This document shows, in pieces, positions 9,380-17,673 of a DNA stretch of 31,188 bases. Every line of letters starts with the position of its first letter. Position 1 is the stretch's first letter. Source of the DNA: Chloroflexota bacterium (lineage in GTDB: Bacteria; Chloroflexota; Anaerolineae; B4-G1); assembly GCA_024232355.1 (NCBI GenBank), contig JAAEPW010000466.1, positions 1-31,188 on the forward strand, given 5' to 3'. A program made the position numbers and the translations under genes. The notes under the pieces are model-generated. The model had not been told where the DNA came from. It did not search any database and was given only the letters and a program-made list of their open reading frames with translations.

Positions 9380-9781
9380 TTATGACTGGTCCTCCATATA
9401 TGGAGTCAATGTTGAAGGAAGGGAGCCAAGGGCCTGGGCCAGTCGATCCAAACGGGTGATGTCCTCAACACTGCCACCGACTGCAACGAGTCTCTCGGCC
9501 AATTCGATCACGGGGATAGTGGGATCTACTGGGTCAAGCAGTTCCAGTCGCTTTTGAGCTTTTTCTACATCTCTGCCTTCGATCTCGTAGGCAGTAGCGA
9601 CCATCAGAATATAGTCATCACGATAGTCCCGGCGCAGCACGTTCGGCGCGGTGTTCGTATACTCTACCGGCCAGAGCCACCAACCGATAGCAAATCCCAG
9701 CGCCAATCCGACAGCCACACTCAAAGCTATCCGCATGACCCACTTTGGTAAACGGGGTGAGTGGGATGCTTGCTCATTCAC
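9380..9781 (-). CDS. Membrane-anchored helical protein, paralogue of the next gene
   Basis: The 133-aa product consists of a charged cytoplasmic tip, one membrane segment (about residues 17-37) and a helical domain with LRRDYRDDYILMVATAY. It aligns along its whole length with the first 115 residues of the downstream 313-aa protein but lacks the stalk and Ig-like domain. It begins with GTG (9779-9781), with a purine-rich AAGGGGGG about 10 nt upstream. The repeated heterogeneous helices look TPR-like, but I cannot assign a family. Confidence 0.7.
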   Translation of the reverse strand: MNEQASHSPRLPKWVMRIALSVAVGLALGFAIGWWLWPVEYTNTAPNVLRRDYRDDYILMVATAYEIEGRDVEKAQKRLELLDPVDPTIPVIELAERLVAVGGSVEDITRLDRLAQALGSLPSTLTPYMEDQS

Positions 9782-9822
9782 GGCCTTGTTCCCCCCTTAC
9801 GTCAGCGTTCCCATATGAAAAA

Positions 9823-9863
9823 TGCGGCGCTCCCAGGCATATATCCCGCCCAAGGACGCCGCA
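9823..9863 (-). terminator. Possible rho-independent terminator after tRNA-Leu
   Basis: On the minus strand, TGCGGCG (9863-9857) pairs with CGCCGCA (9829-9823) and is followed directly by TTTTT. The 27-nt interior can form additional weak pairs. It lies 32 nt beyond the tRNA 3' end, a sensible place to end the tRNA transcript. Confidence 0.4.
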
Positions 9864-9894
9864 GTGGGCCTTTTGTCAGCCCCATCAAATCAAA

Positions 9895-9978
9895 TGCCGG
9901 AGGTGGGAATCGAACCCACAAGAGGTTACCCTCACGCGAGTTTGAGTCGCGCGCGTCTGCCAGTTTCGCCACTCCGGC
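9895..9978 (-). tRNA. tRNA-Leu (anticodon CAA)
   Basis: The 84-nt sequence folds as a class II tRNA. The acceptor stem is GCCGGAG/CTCCGGC with discriminator A. The anticodon stem CGCGA/TCGCG carries loop CTCAAAC, placing anticodon CAA at 9944-9942 and reading UUG. The long variable arm has GAGG/CCTC pairing, and the T arm is GTGGG-TTCGATT-CCCAC. The 3' CCA is not encoded. No duplicate of its 3' end is seen in the window, so there is no sign of an integration site. Confidence 0.95.
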
Positions 9979-9987
9979 GTTAAGGAA

Positions 9988-10016
9988 AGTATACCAGATA
10001 ATGAGATTCTGGTCAA
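9988..10016 (-). promoter_or_regulatory. Sigma-70-type promoter of tRNA-Leu
   Basis: On the minus strand TTGACC (10016-10011) and TATACT (9993-9988) are separated by exactly 17 bp, and the -10 is extended by TGG. Transcription would start about 3 nt before the mature tRNA. The -35 overlaps the stop codon of the TPR gene at 10013-10015. Confidence 0.75.
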
Positions 10017-11539
10017 TCCCCCGCTGCCTGGCACAATCGGATACCTTCTAGAGCGTTTGGTTCTTCAGGATCTATCGCTAGTGCGGCATCAAAGAGAGGA
10101 TATGCTTTGTCACATTCTGCCTTGTAGAAATAGGCCAGACCCAGAGTATAGAGATAGTCAATGGCGGGGCCTGCCACCCACGTAGCTTCCAATTCTGCCG
10201 TTATGCTGCCATCAACGAAGCGTTGAAGTGGCCCAGTGTTCACACGATCACCCGAAAGTGTCTTGAGCCGCTCGAACCAGCCCACGTATACCTGGCTAGA
10301 GTCAAGTCGAGGCAAACCTACCAAGTCAATGGTATATTTGCCCGTCCACGCATTAAAGGCCACCACACCACGGGCATCGGCCCAAGCCTCGTCATACTCG
10401 GTGCCGTCCGGCAGCAACGTGGCCCGCAAGTTATTTGGGTTATTTGGCGCAGTAGAGTTCAAGTCGCCGCGCATCACCACGTCTAGCGATGGCTCCAGGG
10501 CATTACGATCCCGCTCCTCAATGGTGATGTAAAATGATTTGGCCATCTGCCGACTGGCACTGGATGCCAGCTTGATGGATCGCTCAAAGTTTGGAATAGC
10601 GTCCTCGTAATTCCGATGTTGCCAGAAAGTGATTGCCAAACCTCCGAACGCTCGTCCAAATTGAGGGTCTACTTTGGTTGCTTGCTCAAAATAGATCCCG
10701 GCTTGGTCATAATCTCCCAGAATGGTGAGATACGTCCATCCCAATTCAAAGTGCGCCTGGGCATTTCCTGGATTCACTTGAGCCGCTCGTTGAAAGCTGT
10801 CCAGTGCCGCGTCAAAATCACCGAGACGGCGATAATTACGCCCCACCGAGACGTGGATATACGACAAGTTTGGATGAATCTCCAAAGCCTGTTCGTATGC
10901 CTCTAGCGCTCCCCAATAGTTCCCCTGTATCTCGAGCGTATAGCCATAGTTGCGGTGTGCGTCCACACTGCGGTCGTTCAATTGTAAAGCAGTTTCAGCA
11001 GCTTGATTGGCTTCTGCCCAACGGCCAGCGTCGGCGTATGCCTCAGCCAGGTAAGCATATCCTTCAGCATAGGTCGGGTCAAGGTCAATGGCGCGATTGC
11101 ACGCCTCAATTGCCTCCGGTACATCGCCGTTCCAATCATAAGCCATTCCCTGAACAGCCCACGCGGCGGCATTCTCCGGTGACTTTTGGATCGCTTGTCC
11201 GGCGCGCTGCATGGCCTCGTTCATCCGCCCTTCCAAGATCAAAAGTCTCGTCAGAGGAATATACGGCGACACATCGCTTGGTTCGAGCTCTATGGCCTGT
11301 TCGTAGGCAGCTATTGTTTCTGTCATCCTGCCTTGAAAGTATAATTCGTTTGCTTCTGAAATATAAGAAAATGCTGCGCGTGTCGGTGTCGGCGTGGGCA
11401 CAAATGGGCTTGCAACCTGTTCCTGCTGGATTATGACATAGACATAGATACCCGCGCTGATCAGTACCAACAAGAATACTATGCGCAGCGGAGATGATCG
11501 TCGCTTTTTCTTTCTCTGTATTGTTGGTTCCAAGTACAT
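10013..11539 (-). CDS. Membrane-anchored TPR protein
   Basis: The 508-aa product starts with a basic stretch RKKKRR and one membrane segment (about residues 20-40). A Pro/Thr-rich hinge and about eight tandem tetratricopeptide repeats (about 58-330) follow, recognisable by repeated A-x2-Y-x2-A-x3-P spacing. A non-TPR insert (about 340-445) carries a TGKYTIDLVGLP segment, and a final TPR pair is at the C-terminus. TPR arrays bind proteins; the partner is unknown. I place the start at ATG 11537-11539, which has GAAAGG 10 nt upstream; an in-frame TTG at 11557 lies 6 codons further up without a ribosome site. It has its own promoter back-to-back with the dehydratase gene. Confidence 0.85.
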   Translation of the reverse strand: MYLEPTIQRKKKRRSSPLRIVFLLVLISAGIYVYVIIQQEQVASPFVPTPTPTRAAFSYISEANELYFQGRMTETIAAYEQAIELEPSDVSPYIPLTRLLILEGRMNEAMQRAGQAIQKSPENAAAWAVQGMAYDWNGDVPEAIEACNRAIDLDPTYAEGYAYLAEAYADAGRWAEANQAAETALQLNDRSVDAHRNYGYTLEIQGNYWGALEAYEQALEIHPNLSYIHVSVGRNYRRLGDFDAALDSFQRAAQVNPGNAQAHFELGWTYLTILGDYDQAGIYFEQATKVDPQFGRAFGGLAITFWQHRNYEDAIPNFERSIKLASSASRQMAKSFYITIEERDRNALEPSLDVVMRGDLNSTAPNNPNNLRATLLPDGTEYDEAWADARGVVAFNAWTGKYTIDLVGLPRLDSSQVYVGWFERLKTLSGDRVNTGPLQRFVDGSITAELEATWVAGPAIDYLYTLGLAYFYKAECDKAYPLFDAALAIDPEEPNALEGIRLCQAAGD

Positions 11540-11575
11540 CGGCCAAGAACCTTTCAAAAGTAGAGATGCAAAACA

Positions 11576-11603
11576 ATAATAGCATTTTCGTGGGGCAAGT
11601 CAA
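11576..11603 (-). promoter_or_regulatory. Promoter of the TPR gene
   Basis: The minus strand has TTGACT (11603-11598), a 16-bp spacer and TATTAT (11581-11576), extended by TGC. The leader to the ATG at 11539 would be about 30 nt. Confidence 0.6.
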
Positions 11604-11605
11604 GG

Positions 11606-11633
11606 TTGCCCTACTTTCTGGTTGTGGTAAAAT
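11606..11633 (+). promoter_or_regulatory. Promoter of the dTDP-glucose dehydratase gene
   Basis: TTGCCC (11606-11611), a 16-bp spacer and TAAAAT (11628-11633) with a TGG extension. Its -35 lies only 2 bp from the -35 of the divergent TPR promoter, so binding of polymerase to one may affect the other. Confidence 0.5.
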
Positions 11634-11687
11634 AGCCTGGGACAACTCGAGACCCCAAATCCAAACCCCCACATAAGGAGGCCGATT

Positions 11688-12725
11688 GTGCACAATTTGA
11701 TGGTCACTGGTGGAGCCGGATTCATTGGCTCCAACTTTACCCGATATATGCTGGAAAAGTACACAGATTATTCCATTGTTGTCTATGACAAACTGACTTA
11801 CGCTGGAAATTTAGATAATCTCAAAGACATAAGCGAACGATTTGCCGGCCGTTACGCTTTTGTACAGGGTGACATCTGCGACGCCAGAATGGTGAGAGAA
11901 ACGCTCCACGTTCATAGCGTAGACACCATCGTCAATTTTGCCGCAGAGAGTCACGTGGATAGGTCTATTATGGACCCCGATGCCTTTATCCAAACTGACG
12001 TCTATGGCACCTATGTGCTGTTAGAAGCCACCCGCGAGCTTAGATTGGAGCGCATGCACCAGGTATCCACCGATGAGGTATATGGTCACGTGCCAGAAGG
12101 CGCTTCGAAAGAGACCGACTCTGTTGCCCCGCGCAGTCCCTATGCCGCCAGCAAAACCAGCGGCGACCTGATGGTCAATGCGTACCACATCACATACGAC
12201 ACGCCGGTTACAATCACTCGGGGCGCAAACAACGTCGGCCCTTACCAATATCCCGAAAAAGTGGTGCCGCTCTTTGTCACCAACGCGATTGACAACCTGC
12301 CGCTGCCCCTCTACGGCGATGGAATGCAGATGCGTGATTACCAGTATGTGTTGGATCACTGCGAGGCCATCGATCTTGTGATGCACAAGGGAGAACTTGG
12401 CCAAGCATACAACATCGGCACCGGCACTGAAATGTATAACATTGATATGACCCACTTGATCCTCAATCTGCTGAACAAGCCAGAAAGCCTCATTCAGCCG
12501 GTGCGTGACCGGGCTGGTCATGACCGGCGTTATGCCCTCGACGTGACCAAGATTTGTAGCTTGGGGTGGGAACCAACTCACTCTTGTGAGGAAGCAATCG
12601 AAAAGACCGTACGGTGGTACGTTGAGAATGAGTGGTGGTGGCGATCGATCAAAAGTGGTGAGCATTATCAAGAGTATTACGAGCGACAGTACGCGGGGCG
12701 GGAAATAGATAATACTGACGAGTAG
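11688..12725 (+). CDS. rfbB: dTDP-glucose 4,6-dehydratase
   Basis: This 345-aa extended short-chain dehydrogenase converts dTDP-glucose to dTDP-4-keto-6-deoxyglucose, the second step towards dTDP-L-rhamnose and other deoxysugars. The NAD-binding motif TGGAGFIG is at residues 7-14, the active-site triplet T128-D129-E130 lies in STDEVYG, and the catalytic Y152-x3-K156 lies in YAASK. The substrate-recognition stretch RGANNVGPYQYPEK is present. The GTG start at 11688 has an excellent AAGGAGG 6 nt upstream. The length matches the family. The usual partners rmlA, rmlC and rmlD are not in the window, so the gene is separated from its pathway here. It fits with the envelope-glycan genes on the opposite strand. 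Confidence 0.93.
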   Translation: MHNLMVTGGAGFIGSNFTRYMLEKYTDYSIVVYDKLTYAGNLDNLKDISERFAGRYAFVQGDICDARMVRETLHVHSVDTIVNFAAESHVDRSIMDPDAFIQTDVYGTYVLLEATRELRLERMHQVSTDEVYGHVPEGASKETDSVAPRSPYAASKTSGDLMVNAYHITYDTPVTITRGANNVGPYQYPEKVVPLFVTNAIDNLPLPLYGDGMQMRDYQYVLDHCEAIDLVMHKGELGQAYNIGTGTEMYNIDMTHLILNLLNKPESLIQPVRDRAGHDRRYALDVTKICSLGWEPTHSCEEAIEKTVRWYVENEWWWRSIKSGEHYQEYYERQYAGREIDNTDE

Positions 12726-12731
12726 GTAAGA

Positions 12732-12759
12732 TCCTGTGCAAGCGTCTGCTTGCACAGGA
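12732..12759 (+). terminator. Strong hairpin after the dehydratase gene
   Basis: A perfect 12-bp stem (TCCTGTGCAAGC with GCTTGCACAGGA) closes a 4-nt GTCT loop 6 nt after the stop codon. No T-run follows, so it is a probable but non-canonical terminator or a 3'-end protecting hairpin. Confidence 0.55.
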
Positions 12760-12870
12760 ATATCCGTAAACAATCGAATATCGTGGCGGGGGCCTGGCTG
12801 TATGTTTTAGACTATGTGGCAGTGAAATCCACCTACGATGTTGCGAAAACCTCACGCTAAAGGAGCTAAA

Positions 12871-13278
12871 ATGGCTACAGTCGAACAAACAGCCGAGTTC
12901 AACATCCCAGCGGACAAAGCATTCACCTTTATCGCCGATCTCTCCCGGTGGCCCGAGTGGGTTTCCGCCGTGACCGGCGTCTCTGATGTATCAGGGACAG
13001 GTATAGGGACCACGTACAACTGGCAATTCAAGCTTGGAGCACTGCCCGCGTTCAACGGCACGGGAGAGGTCACCAAATTCATTCCCAACAAACGATTCGA
13101 GGTACAGACACAGGGGCTTCCCAGCACGTGGTTGTTCAAGTTTGCTGACCGGGGCGATCAAGTAATCATCAGTTTGGATCTCGAATACGACATCCCCGGC
13201 GGCGGCGTAGTGTCGGGGCTCGTATCCAAGCAGATCGAGTCAGGCCTCGAGTCGCTAAAGGGATTACTCGAATCGTAA
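12871..13278 (+). CDS. SRPBCC (START-like) family protein
   Basis: The 135-aa soluble product matches the polyketide cyclase/START-like SRPBCC fold. It opens with FNIPADKAFTFIADLSRWPEW, the classic helix-grip beginning, and continues with a GxGTxYNWQFKLG strand pair, a TKFIPNKRFEVQ strand and a long C-terminal helix ending in KGLLES. These proteins bind hydrophobic ligands in a central cavity; many have no known role. The start at 12871 is chosen because TAAAGGAG lies 5 nt before it; an in-frame ATG 33 bp upstream has no ribosome site. It is 35 bp upstream of the ttcA-like gene and may be co-transcribed with it. Confidence 0.85.
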   Translation: MATVEQTAEFNIPADKAFTFIADLSRWPEWVSAVTGVSDVSGTGIGTTYNWQFKLGALPAFNGTGEVTKFIPNKRFEVQTQGLPSTWLFKFADRGDQVIISLDLEYDIPGGGVVSGLVSKQIESGLESLKGLLES

Positions 13279-13313
13279 CCAGACACTTGGCACAATCACT
13301 GGTCGAAAAATAG

Positions 13314-14027
13314 ATGGCTGACTATGACCGTGCGACCTATTTTCTCCTCAAGCCCGTTACCCAGGCTTGCAAGGAGTTTGATCTTGTAGCCGATGGCGAT
13401 CGGGTAGCTGTGGCGGTTTCTGGCGGCAAGGACAGCCGCGCATTACTTCAACTGCTACTGTGCTACCGACGCAAGATTCCATACAAGTTCGAATTATTGG
13501 CTCTCCACGTTGTCGGCATATCGGCTGGTTTTCCCGACTTGCGGCCCGAACTGGAACCTTGGTTTCAAGAGTTGGGTGTCGAGTATCATTTTGTTCCATT
13601 AGAATTATCGCCTGAAGAACCGTTACCGCTTAATTGCTTTCGCTGCTCACGGAACCGCCGCAAAGCACTTTTCACCGCAGCAGCAAATCTAGGTTGCGGA
13701 AAACTGGCTCTCGGTCATCACGCCGACGATGCAGCCGCTACCGTGCTCATGAACTTGATGTTCACCGGACGACTAGAGACAATGACTCCTCGTATGGAGA
13801 TGTTCGACGGGGCGGTGACGATCATCCGTCCCTTGATCTATTTGCCCGAAAAAAAACTGGCACGCTACGGACGGATAGCCGGTTTCCATGCGCCACATCC
13901 TCCATGCACCCAGGGACTGACCTCAAAGCGTGCGCAAATGAAGGCACTCTTGCGCCAGTTTGGCCGCGACCAGACCCAAATCAAGGCCAACCTTTGGCGT
14001 GCTGCCCGTCGGGCGATGGAATTTTGA
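13314..14027 (+). CDS. ttcA: TtcA-like tRNA 2-thiocytidine biosynthesis protein (PP-loop ATPase)
   Basis: The 237-aa product belongs to the TtcA group of PP-loop adenylating enzymes, which thiolate cytidine 32 of some tRNAs using an [Fe-S] cluster. The PP-loop SGGKDS is at residues 36-41. The cluster cysteines expected for TtcA are all present: C108 and C111 in CFRC, and C198 in HPPCTQG. The segment LGHHADDAAATVLMNLMF with GRLETMTPRM is diagnostic of TtcA rather than TilS. It is somewhat shorter than the enterobacterial enzyme. The ATG at 13314 lacks a clear ribosome site. The biochemical call is good; the exact tRNA target is inferred from the family. Confidence 0.82.
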   Translation: MADYDRATYFLLKPVTQACKEFDLVADGDRVAVAVSGGKDSRALLQLLLCYRRKIPYKFELLALHVVGISAGFPDLRPELEPWFQELGVEYHFVPLELSPEEPLPLNCFRCSRNRRKALFTAAANLGCGKLALGHHADDAAATVLMNLMFTGRLETMTPRMEMFDGAVTIIRPLIYLPEKKLARYGRIAGFHAPHPPCTQGLTSKRAQMKALLRQFGRDQTQIKANLWRAARRAMEF

Positions 14028-14154
14028 GGATTAAGATTTAGCGATTTGAGATTTGCGGATCTACCGGATGCAAGACTCGCTGTGCTCCAAATCTTCCAAT
14101 CTCATATCTTGTCACTTAAAATCACTTGGCTCACTTTTATTCCTACGCCGCCTG

Positions 14155-14163
14155 TGGTATACT
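14155..14163 (+). promoter_or_regulatory. Extended -10 promoter for argF
   Basis: TGGTATACT forms an extended -10 about 27 bp before the argF start codon, with no good -35. The preceding 14028-14150 stretch is AT-rich with short imperfect inverted motifs (AGATTTG and CAAATCT) and no gene. No ARG-box-like operator could be recognised with confidence. Confidence 0.4.
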
Positions 14164-14189
14164 TGTTACAACTTTTATGGAGGCAAATA

Positions 14190-15113
14190 ATGAATCACTT
14201 TCTCAGTATAGCAAACTTGACACCCGATGAGCTACGAGAACTACTCAATCTGGCACTTGATCTGAAAAAGGAATGGAAGAATGGCGGTAATCATCCTCTG
14301 CTTAAAGACAAGACGCTAGGTTTGGTTTTCCAAAAACCCTCACTACGCACTCGAGTCTCCTTTGAAATGGGGATGAACCATCTGGGCGGGCAAGGGCTCT
14401 ATCTTTCTCCTTTTGAAATTCAATTAGGCAAACGTGAAAGCGTGGCAGATGTAGCCCGCGTTCTCTCTCGTTATGTGGACGGTATTATGGCCCGCGTCTT
14501 TGCCCACGCGGACATCGTCGAATTGGCCGAGTATTCAAGTATCCCCGTCATCAACGGCCTCTCTGATTATAACCATCCCTGCCAGGGGCTGGCCGATTTC
14601 CTCACCATCATCGAAAACAAGGGAAAGGACTTGGCAGGACTCAAGCTGGTCTATATCGGTGATGGCAACAATGTAGCGACATCGCTTATCTTTGGTGCAA
14701 CCTTGTTGGGTATGGATATTTGCATCACCGGACCACGTGGCTACGAATCACCCCCAGGCGTGTGGGCGTTGGGCAAGAAGTTCGCCGCCACCAGTGGCAG
14801 CCAACTGTCAGCAACTTACGATCCTCACAAAGCGGTTGCCGGAGCCGACGTGATCTATACCGACGTGTGGGCATCAATGGGGCAAGAAGCCGAAACTGAT
14901 GAACGCGCTCGCATCTTTGCGCCCTATCAAGTAAACGAGGCACTGCTGGCAGAAGCCAAGCCAGACGTTATCGCGATGCACTGTCTACCAGCCCATCGAG
15001 GAGAGGAAATCACTGATCAAGTTTGTGATGGCCCACACTCGGTGCTATGGGATCAGGCAGAGAACCGTATGCACGCTCAAAAAGCCGTTCTGGCACAACT
15101 AATGAGCGGTTAA
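14190..15113 (+). CDS. argF: Ornithine carbamoyltransferase
   Basis: This 307-aa enzyme joins carbamoyl phosphate and ornithine to give citrulline in arginine synthesis. The carbamoyl-phosphate loop S51-L-R-T-R55, the HPCQ motif (129-132), the ornithine-binding D-x-W-x-SMGQE region and the H264-C-L-P motif are all intact. The ATG at 14190 is chosen over upstream in-frame codons because TGGAGG lies 6 nt before it and because the length then equals the family's usual size. No other arginine genes adjoin it, so regulation with the pathway would have to be in trans. Confidence 0.96.
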   Translation: MNHFLSIANLTPDELRELLNLALDLKKEWKNGGNHPLLKDKTLGLVFQKPSLRTRVSFEMGMNHLGGQGLYLSPFEIQLGKRESVADVARVLSRYVDGIMARVFAHADIVELAEYSSIPVINGLSDYNHPCQGLADFLTIIENKGKDLAGLKLVYIGDGNNVATSLIFGATLLGMDICITGPRGYESPPGVWALGKKFAATSGSQLSATYDPHKAVAGADVIYTDVWASMGQEAETDERARIFAPYQVNEALLAEAKPDVIAMHCLPAHRGEEITDQVCDGPHSVLWDQAENRMHAQKAVLAQLMSG

Positions 15114-15158
15114 TCATCAGGCGTAACCCGTGACAAGCGGTCCAAGGCCAATCCCTAA

Positions 15159-15176
15159 CGTTGTTTCTGAACAACG
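15159..15176 (+). terminator. Small hairpin between argF and the TPR gene
   Basis: CGTTGTT and AACAACG form a 7-bp stem with a TCTG loop 46 nt after argF. No T-run follows. The right half is part of a 14-mer that recurs inverted at 17547-17560. Confidence 0.25.
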
Positions 15177-15203
15177 CCCAATCAACTAATAAAGGCTTGT
15201 ACT

Positions 15204-17498
15204 ATGGCAAAAAATCGCAAGAAATTCGAAGAGGCAATGCGGACCGGGGCTCAGGCCGCCTGGAGTAAGAAATGGGATCAGGCGATTGCGGCCTATCAGC
15301 ACGCATTGACCGAGTTTCCCAATGATACAAGTGCACTCACCAACCTGGGATTGGCCTATTTCGATGCGGGGCAGTTCGAAGCCGCCTTGGGGCCTTATCA
15401 AGGGGCCAGCGAACGTACGCCGGATGATCCTGCACTCTATGAGCGTATTGGCCAGATACAAGAAAATCTAGGGAGTAGTCAAGCGGCCGCCAAAGCGTAC
15501 CTGGCTTCGGCCGAGCGATATCTGAGCCAACCACAATCCGCACATCTAGCGCCAGAACGTTGGCATGATGCCATTCGTGCATATCCCAACAGCATACAAG
15601 CCCACGTGAAACTACTTCAGCATTACCAAAAGCAGGGCCAAGTGCACGAAGCAGTCAAAGAATGCATGACCCTAGCACACATCTATAATGCTCAAGGACA
15701 AACCGATTATGCAATTCAAGTTTGTCAACATGCGCTCAAGTTAACCCCAGACGATGTCGAGATATCAGTTGCTCTTGAAAAATTGCGCCAGGGCAAATCC
15801 CTCTCCGCCGAACCGGAAGCCAAAGCCCCACAGGTAGAACCTGAGGATCCATTTGAGGCTACGCAGGAAGTAGACACCAGTGTGCTCGACTTTGGTGCTA
15901 CGATGGAGGCCGAGTTCGCTGAAGAACGAGGTAGCCCCATCGAGATCACCCGTCAGAAGGCACTCAGTGACCTCGCCGAAATCTTTTTCGAGGAAGAGGT
16001 CATTGTAGCATCGGGCGTGATCCCTCGACTCAGCAAAGCAGAGATTGACGCCCTGATCGGACAGGCGATTGACTTTCAGACCAGGGGAAAGGTGGACCAA
16101 GCCATTCAAGCCTATGAAAAAGTAGCCGAGGCAGGCACAGAAAAGACTGCCGTGGACTTTAACCTAGGGTTGCTCTACCAGGAAAAACTGCGTTTTGACG
16201 AAGCCATCTCCCAGTTCGAGCGTGCGGTATCTCACCCCGAATACACGTTGGGTAGCCACTTTGCACTGGGCGAGTGCTACCGTGCCCGGGGACGTATTGA
16301 CGAGGCCCTAGAACACTTTATCGAGGTACTCAAGATCGTTGACTTGGCTACCGTCCAACGTGGGCAAGCGGACGACTTGATTCAACTCTACGAGCGTCTG
16401 GCCGACAGTTATGCGACCAAGGGAGAGAGCGAGCAAGCATTAGAGTTTACCAACTCACTCGTCGAGTTGCTCAGCGCGAAAGGTTGGGAAGACAAGGTCG
16501 CGCAAGCCCGCCAACGACTCGACGCATTGGCTCAAGAAGGACCTACCCTGAGTTTGGCCGAGATGCTGGTCGTGCCAGGTTCTGAGCGCGTCCTGGAATC
16601 TGTAGCATTGTCGCAAGAGTACGCCAAGCACAACATGTTTTATTCCGCACTGGAAGAATGCTATTATGCCTTGGACCATGCGCCCATTTACCTCCCCATT
16701 TATCGGCAAATGGCCCAAATACTCGTAGGAATGGGCAAGGTGGAAGAAGCAGTATCCAAACTCGTCGTTATCGCAGACACTTATCAGATGCGTGGTAATG
16801 CCCGTTCGTCTATGTCGACATATCAACAGGCTCTAACATTAGCACCTATGGACACCGCTGTACGAACCAAATTGATCGATTTATTCATCAGTCATGGGGA
16901 GATTGACCACGCACTGGAACACTATTTTATCCTGGCCGATAGCTACTATCACCTGGCCCAAATGGATCGAGCGCGTGAGATATACCATGAAGCACTCAAG
17001 TTGGCACCACGAGGTACTGCCGACAAGAAATGGCAAGTTCGTATTCTGCACAAAATCGGCGATATTGATATGCAGCGTGTAGATTGGAAACGCGCTATTG
17101 AAGCCTACGAACAAATTCGCGAACTGGCTCCCGGCGACGAACGAGCCCGACTAACACTGATGGACCTGTACTATCGCTTCAATCAATCGGACGCAGCAAT
17201 CGTCGAGCTTGATAACCTCTTGCAAGTCTATCGCGAGAGTGGCAAGACACAGCGTATCTTTGCTATTCTGGAAGATGCTGTCAGTGGGCGACCTGAAGAT
17301 ATTCTGCTGCGCACTCGTTTGGCACAGGCACATTTGGATACAGGCAACGTGGATCAGGCACTGGTTCACTTGGACAAACTGGGAGATATGCAAGCAGAAG
17401 CTGGGCGATTGGAAGATGCTCGGGCAACCATCCGGGTCATCATTGCACTCAACCCGCCCAACGTAGCCGAGTATCAGCAAATACTCGAACAACTTTAA
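15204..17498 (+). CDS. Large soluble TPR protein
   Basis: The 764-aa product has no signal peptide or membrane segment and consists mainly of tetratricopeptide repeats in three blocks: about residues 10-190, 275-440 and 480-760. The first two blocks are separated by an acidic, probably flexible linker (about 195-265). Typical repeat cores are visible, for example NLGLAYFDAGQFEAALGPYQ. AAAGG lies 8 nt before the ATG. It is the first gene of a same-strand run with cdaA, cdaR and der, with a 175-bp gap before cdaA, so co-transcription is possible but not shown. The role is presumably as a scaffold; no partner can be named. Confidence 0.85.
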   Translation: MAKNRKKFEEAMRTGAQAAWSKKWDQAIAAYQHALTEFPNDTSALTNLGLAYFDAGQFEAALGPYQGASERTPDDPALYERIGQIQENLGSSQAAAKAYLASAERYLSQPQSAHLAPERWHDAIRAYPNSIQAHVKLLQHYQKQGQVHEAVKECMTLAHIYNAQGQTDYAIQVCQHALKLTPDDVEISVALEKLRQGKSLSAEPEAKAPQVEPEDPFEATQEVDTSVLDFGATMEAEFAEERGSPIEITRQKALSDLAEIFFEEEVIVASGVIPRLSKAEIDALIGQAIDFQTRGKVDQAIQAYEKVAEAGTEKTAVDFNLGLLYQEKLRFDEAISQFERAVSHPEYTLGSHFALGECYRARGRIDEALEHFIEVLKIVDLATVQRGQADDLIQLYERLADSYATKGESEQALEFTNSLVELLSAKGWEDKVAQARQRLDALAQEGPTLSLAEMLVVPGSERVLESVALSQEYAKHNMFYSALEECYYALDHAPIYLPIYRQMAQILVGMGKVEEAVSKLVVIADTYQMRGNARSSMSTYQQALTLAPMDTAVRTKLIDLFISHGEIDHALEHYFILADSYYHLAQMDRAREIYHEALKLAPRGTADKKWQVRILHKIGDIDMQRVDWKRAIEAYEQIRELAPGDERARLTLMDLYYRFNQSDAAIVELDNLLQVYRESGKTQRIFAILEDAVSGRPEDILLRTRLAQAHLDTGNVDQALVHLDKLGDMQAEAGRLEDARATIRVIIALNPPNVAEYQQILEQL

Positions 17499-17673
17499 TA
17501 GTGTGATTTAACAGTTGGGACTGGGGAGCATTCGGCTTGGATTTATGCGTTGTTCAGAAATAGCCTTGTGCTTTTTATGTGATTTCACTTGGAAAACGCA
17601 CGTTAAAATGCCAAGTTATTTTTGAATGATGCTTTAGGTAAAGGGTTTTGTTGAACGGTTCAGGGTGTGAATA

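Noticed and set aside
9895..9978. tRNA-associated integration site
   Set aside because: No integrase and no second copy of the tRNA 3' end are seen.
9745..10051. Plus-strand frames across the tRNA-Leu gene
   Set aside because: They are the translated complement of the tRNA, a common false gene.
14029..14150. MITE-like AT-rich element before argF
   Set aside because: The inverted motifs are only 7 bp and imperfectly placed; nothing beyond AT-rich intergenic sequence is supported.
14046..14189. N-terminal extension of ornithine carbamoyltransferase
   Set aside because: It exceeds the family length, lacks homology and a ribosome site, and contains the likely promoter.
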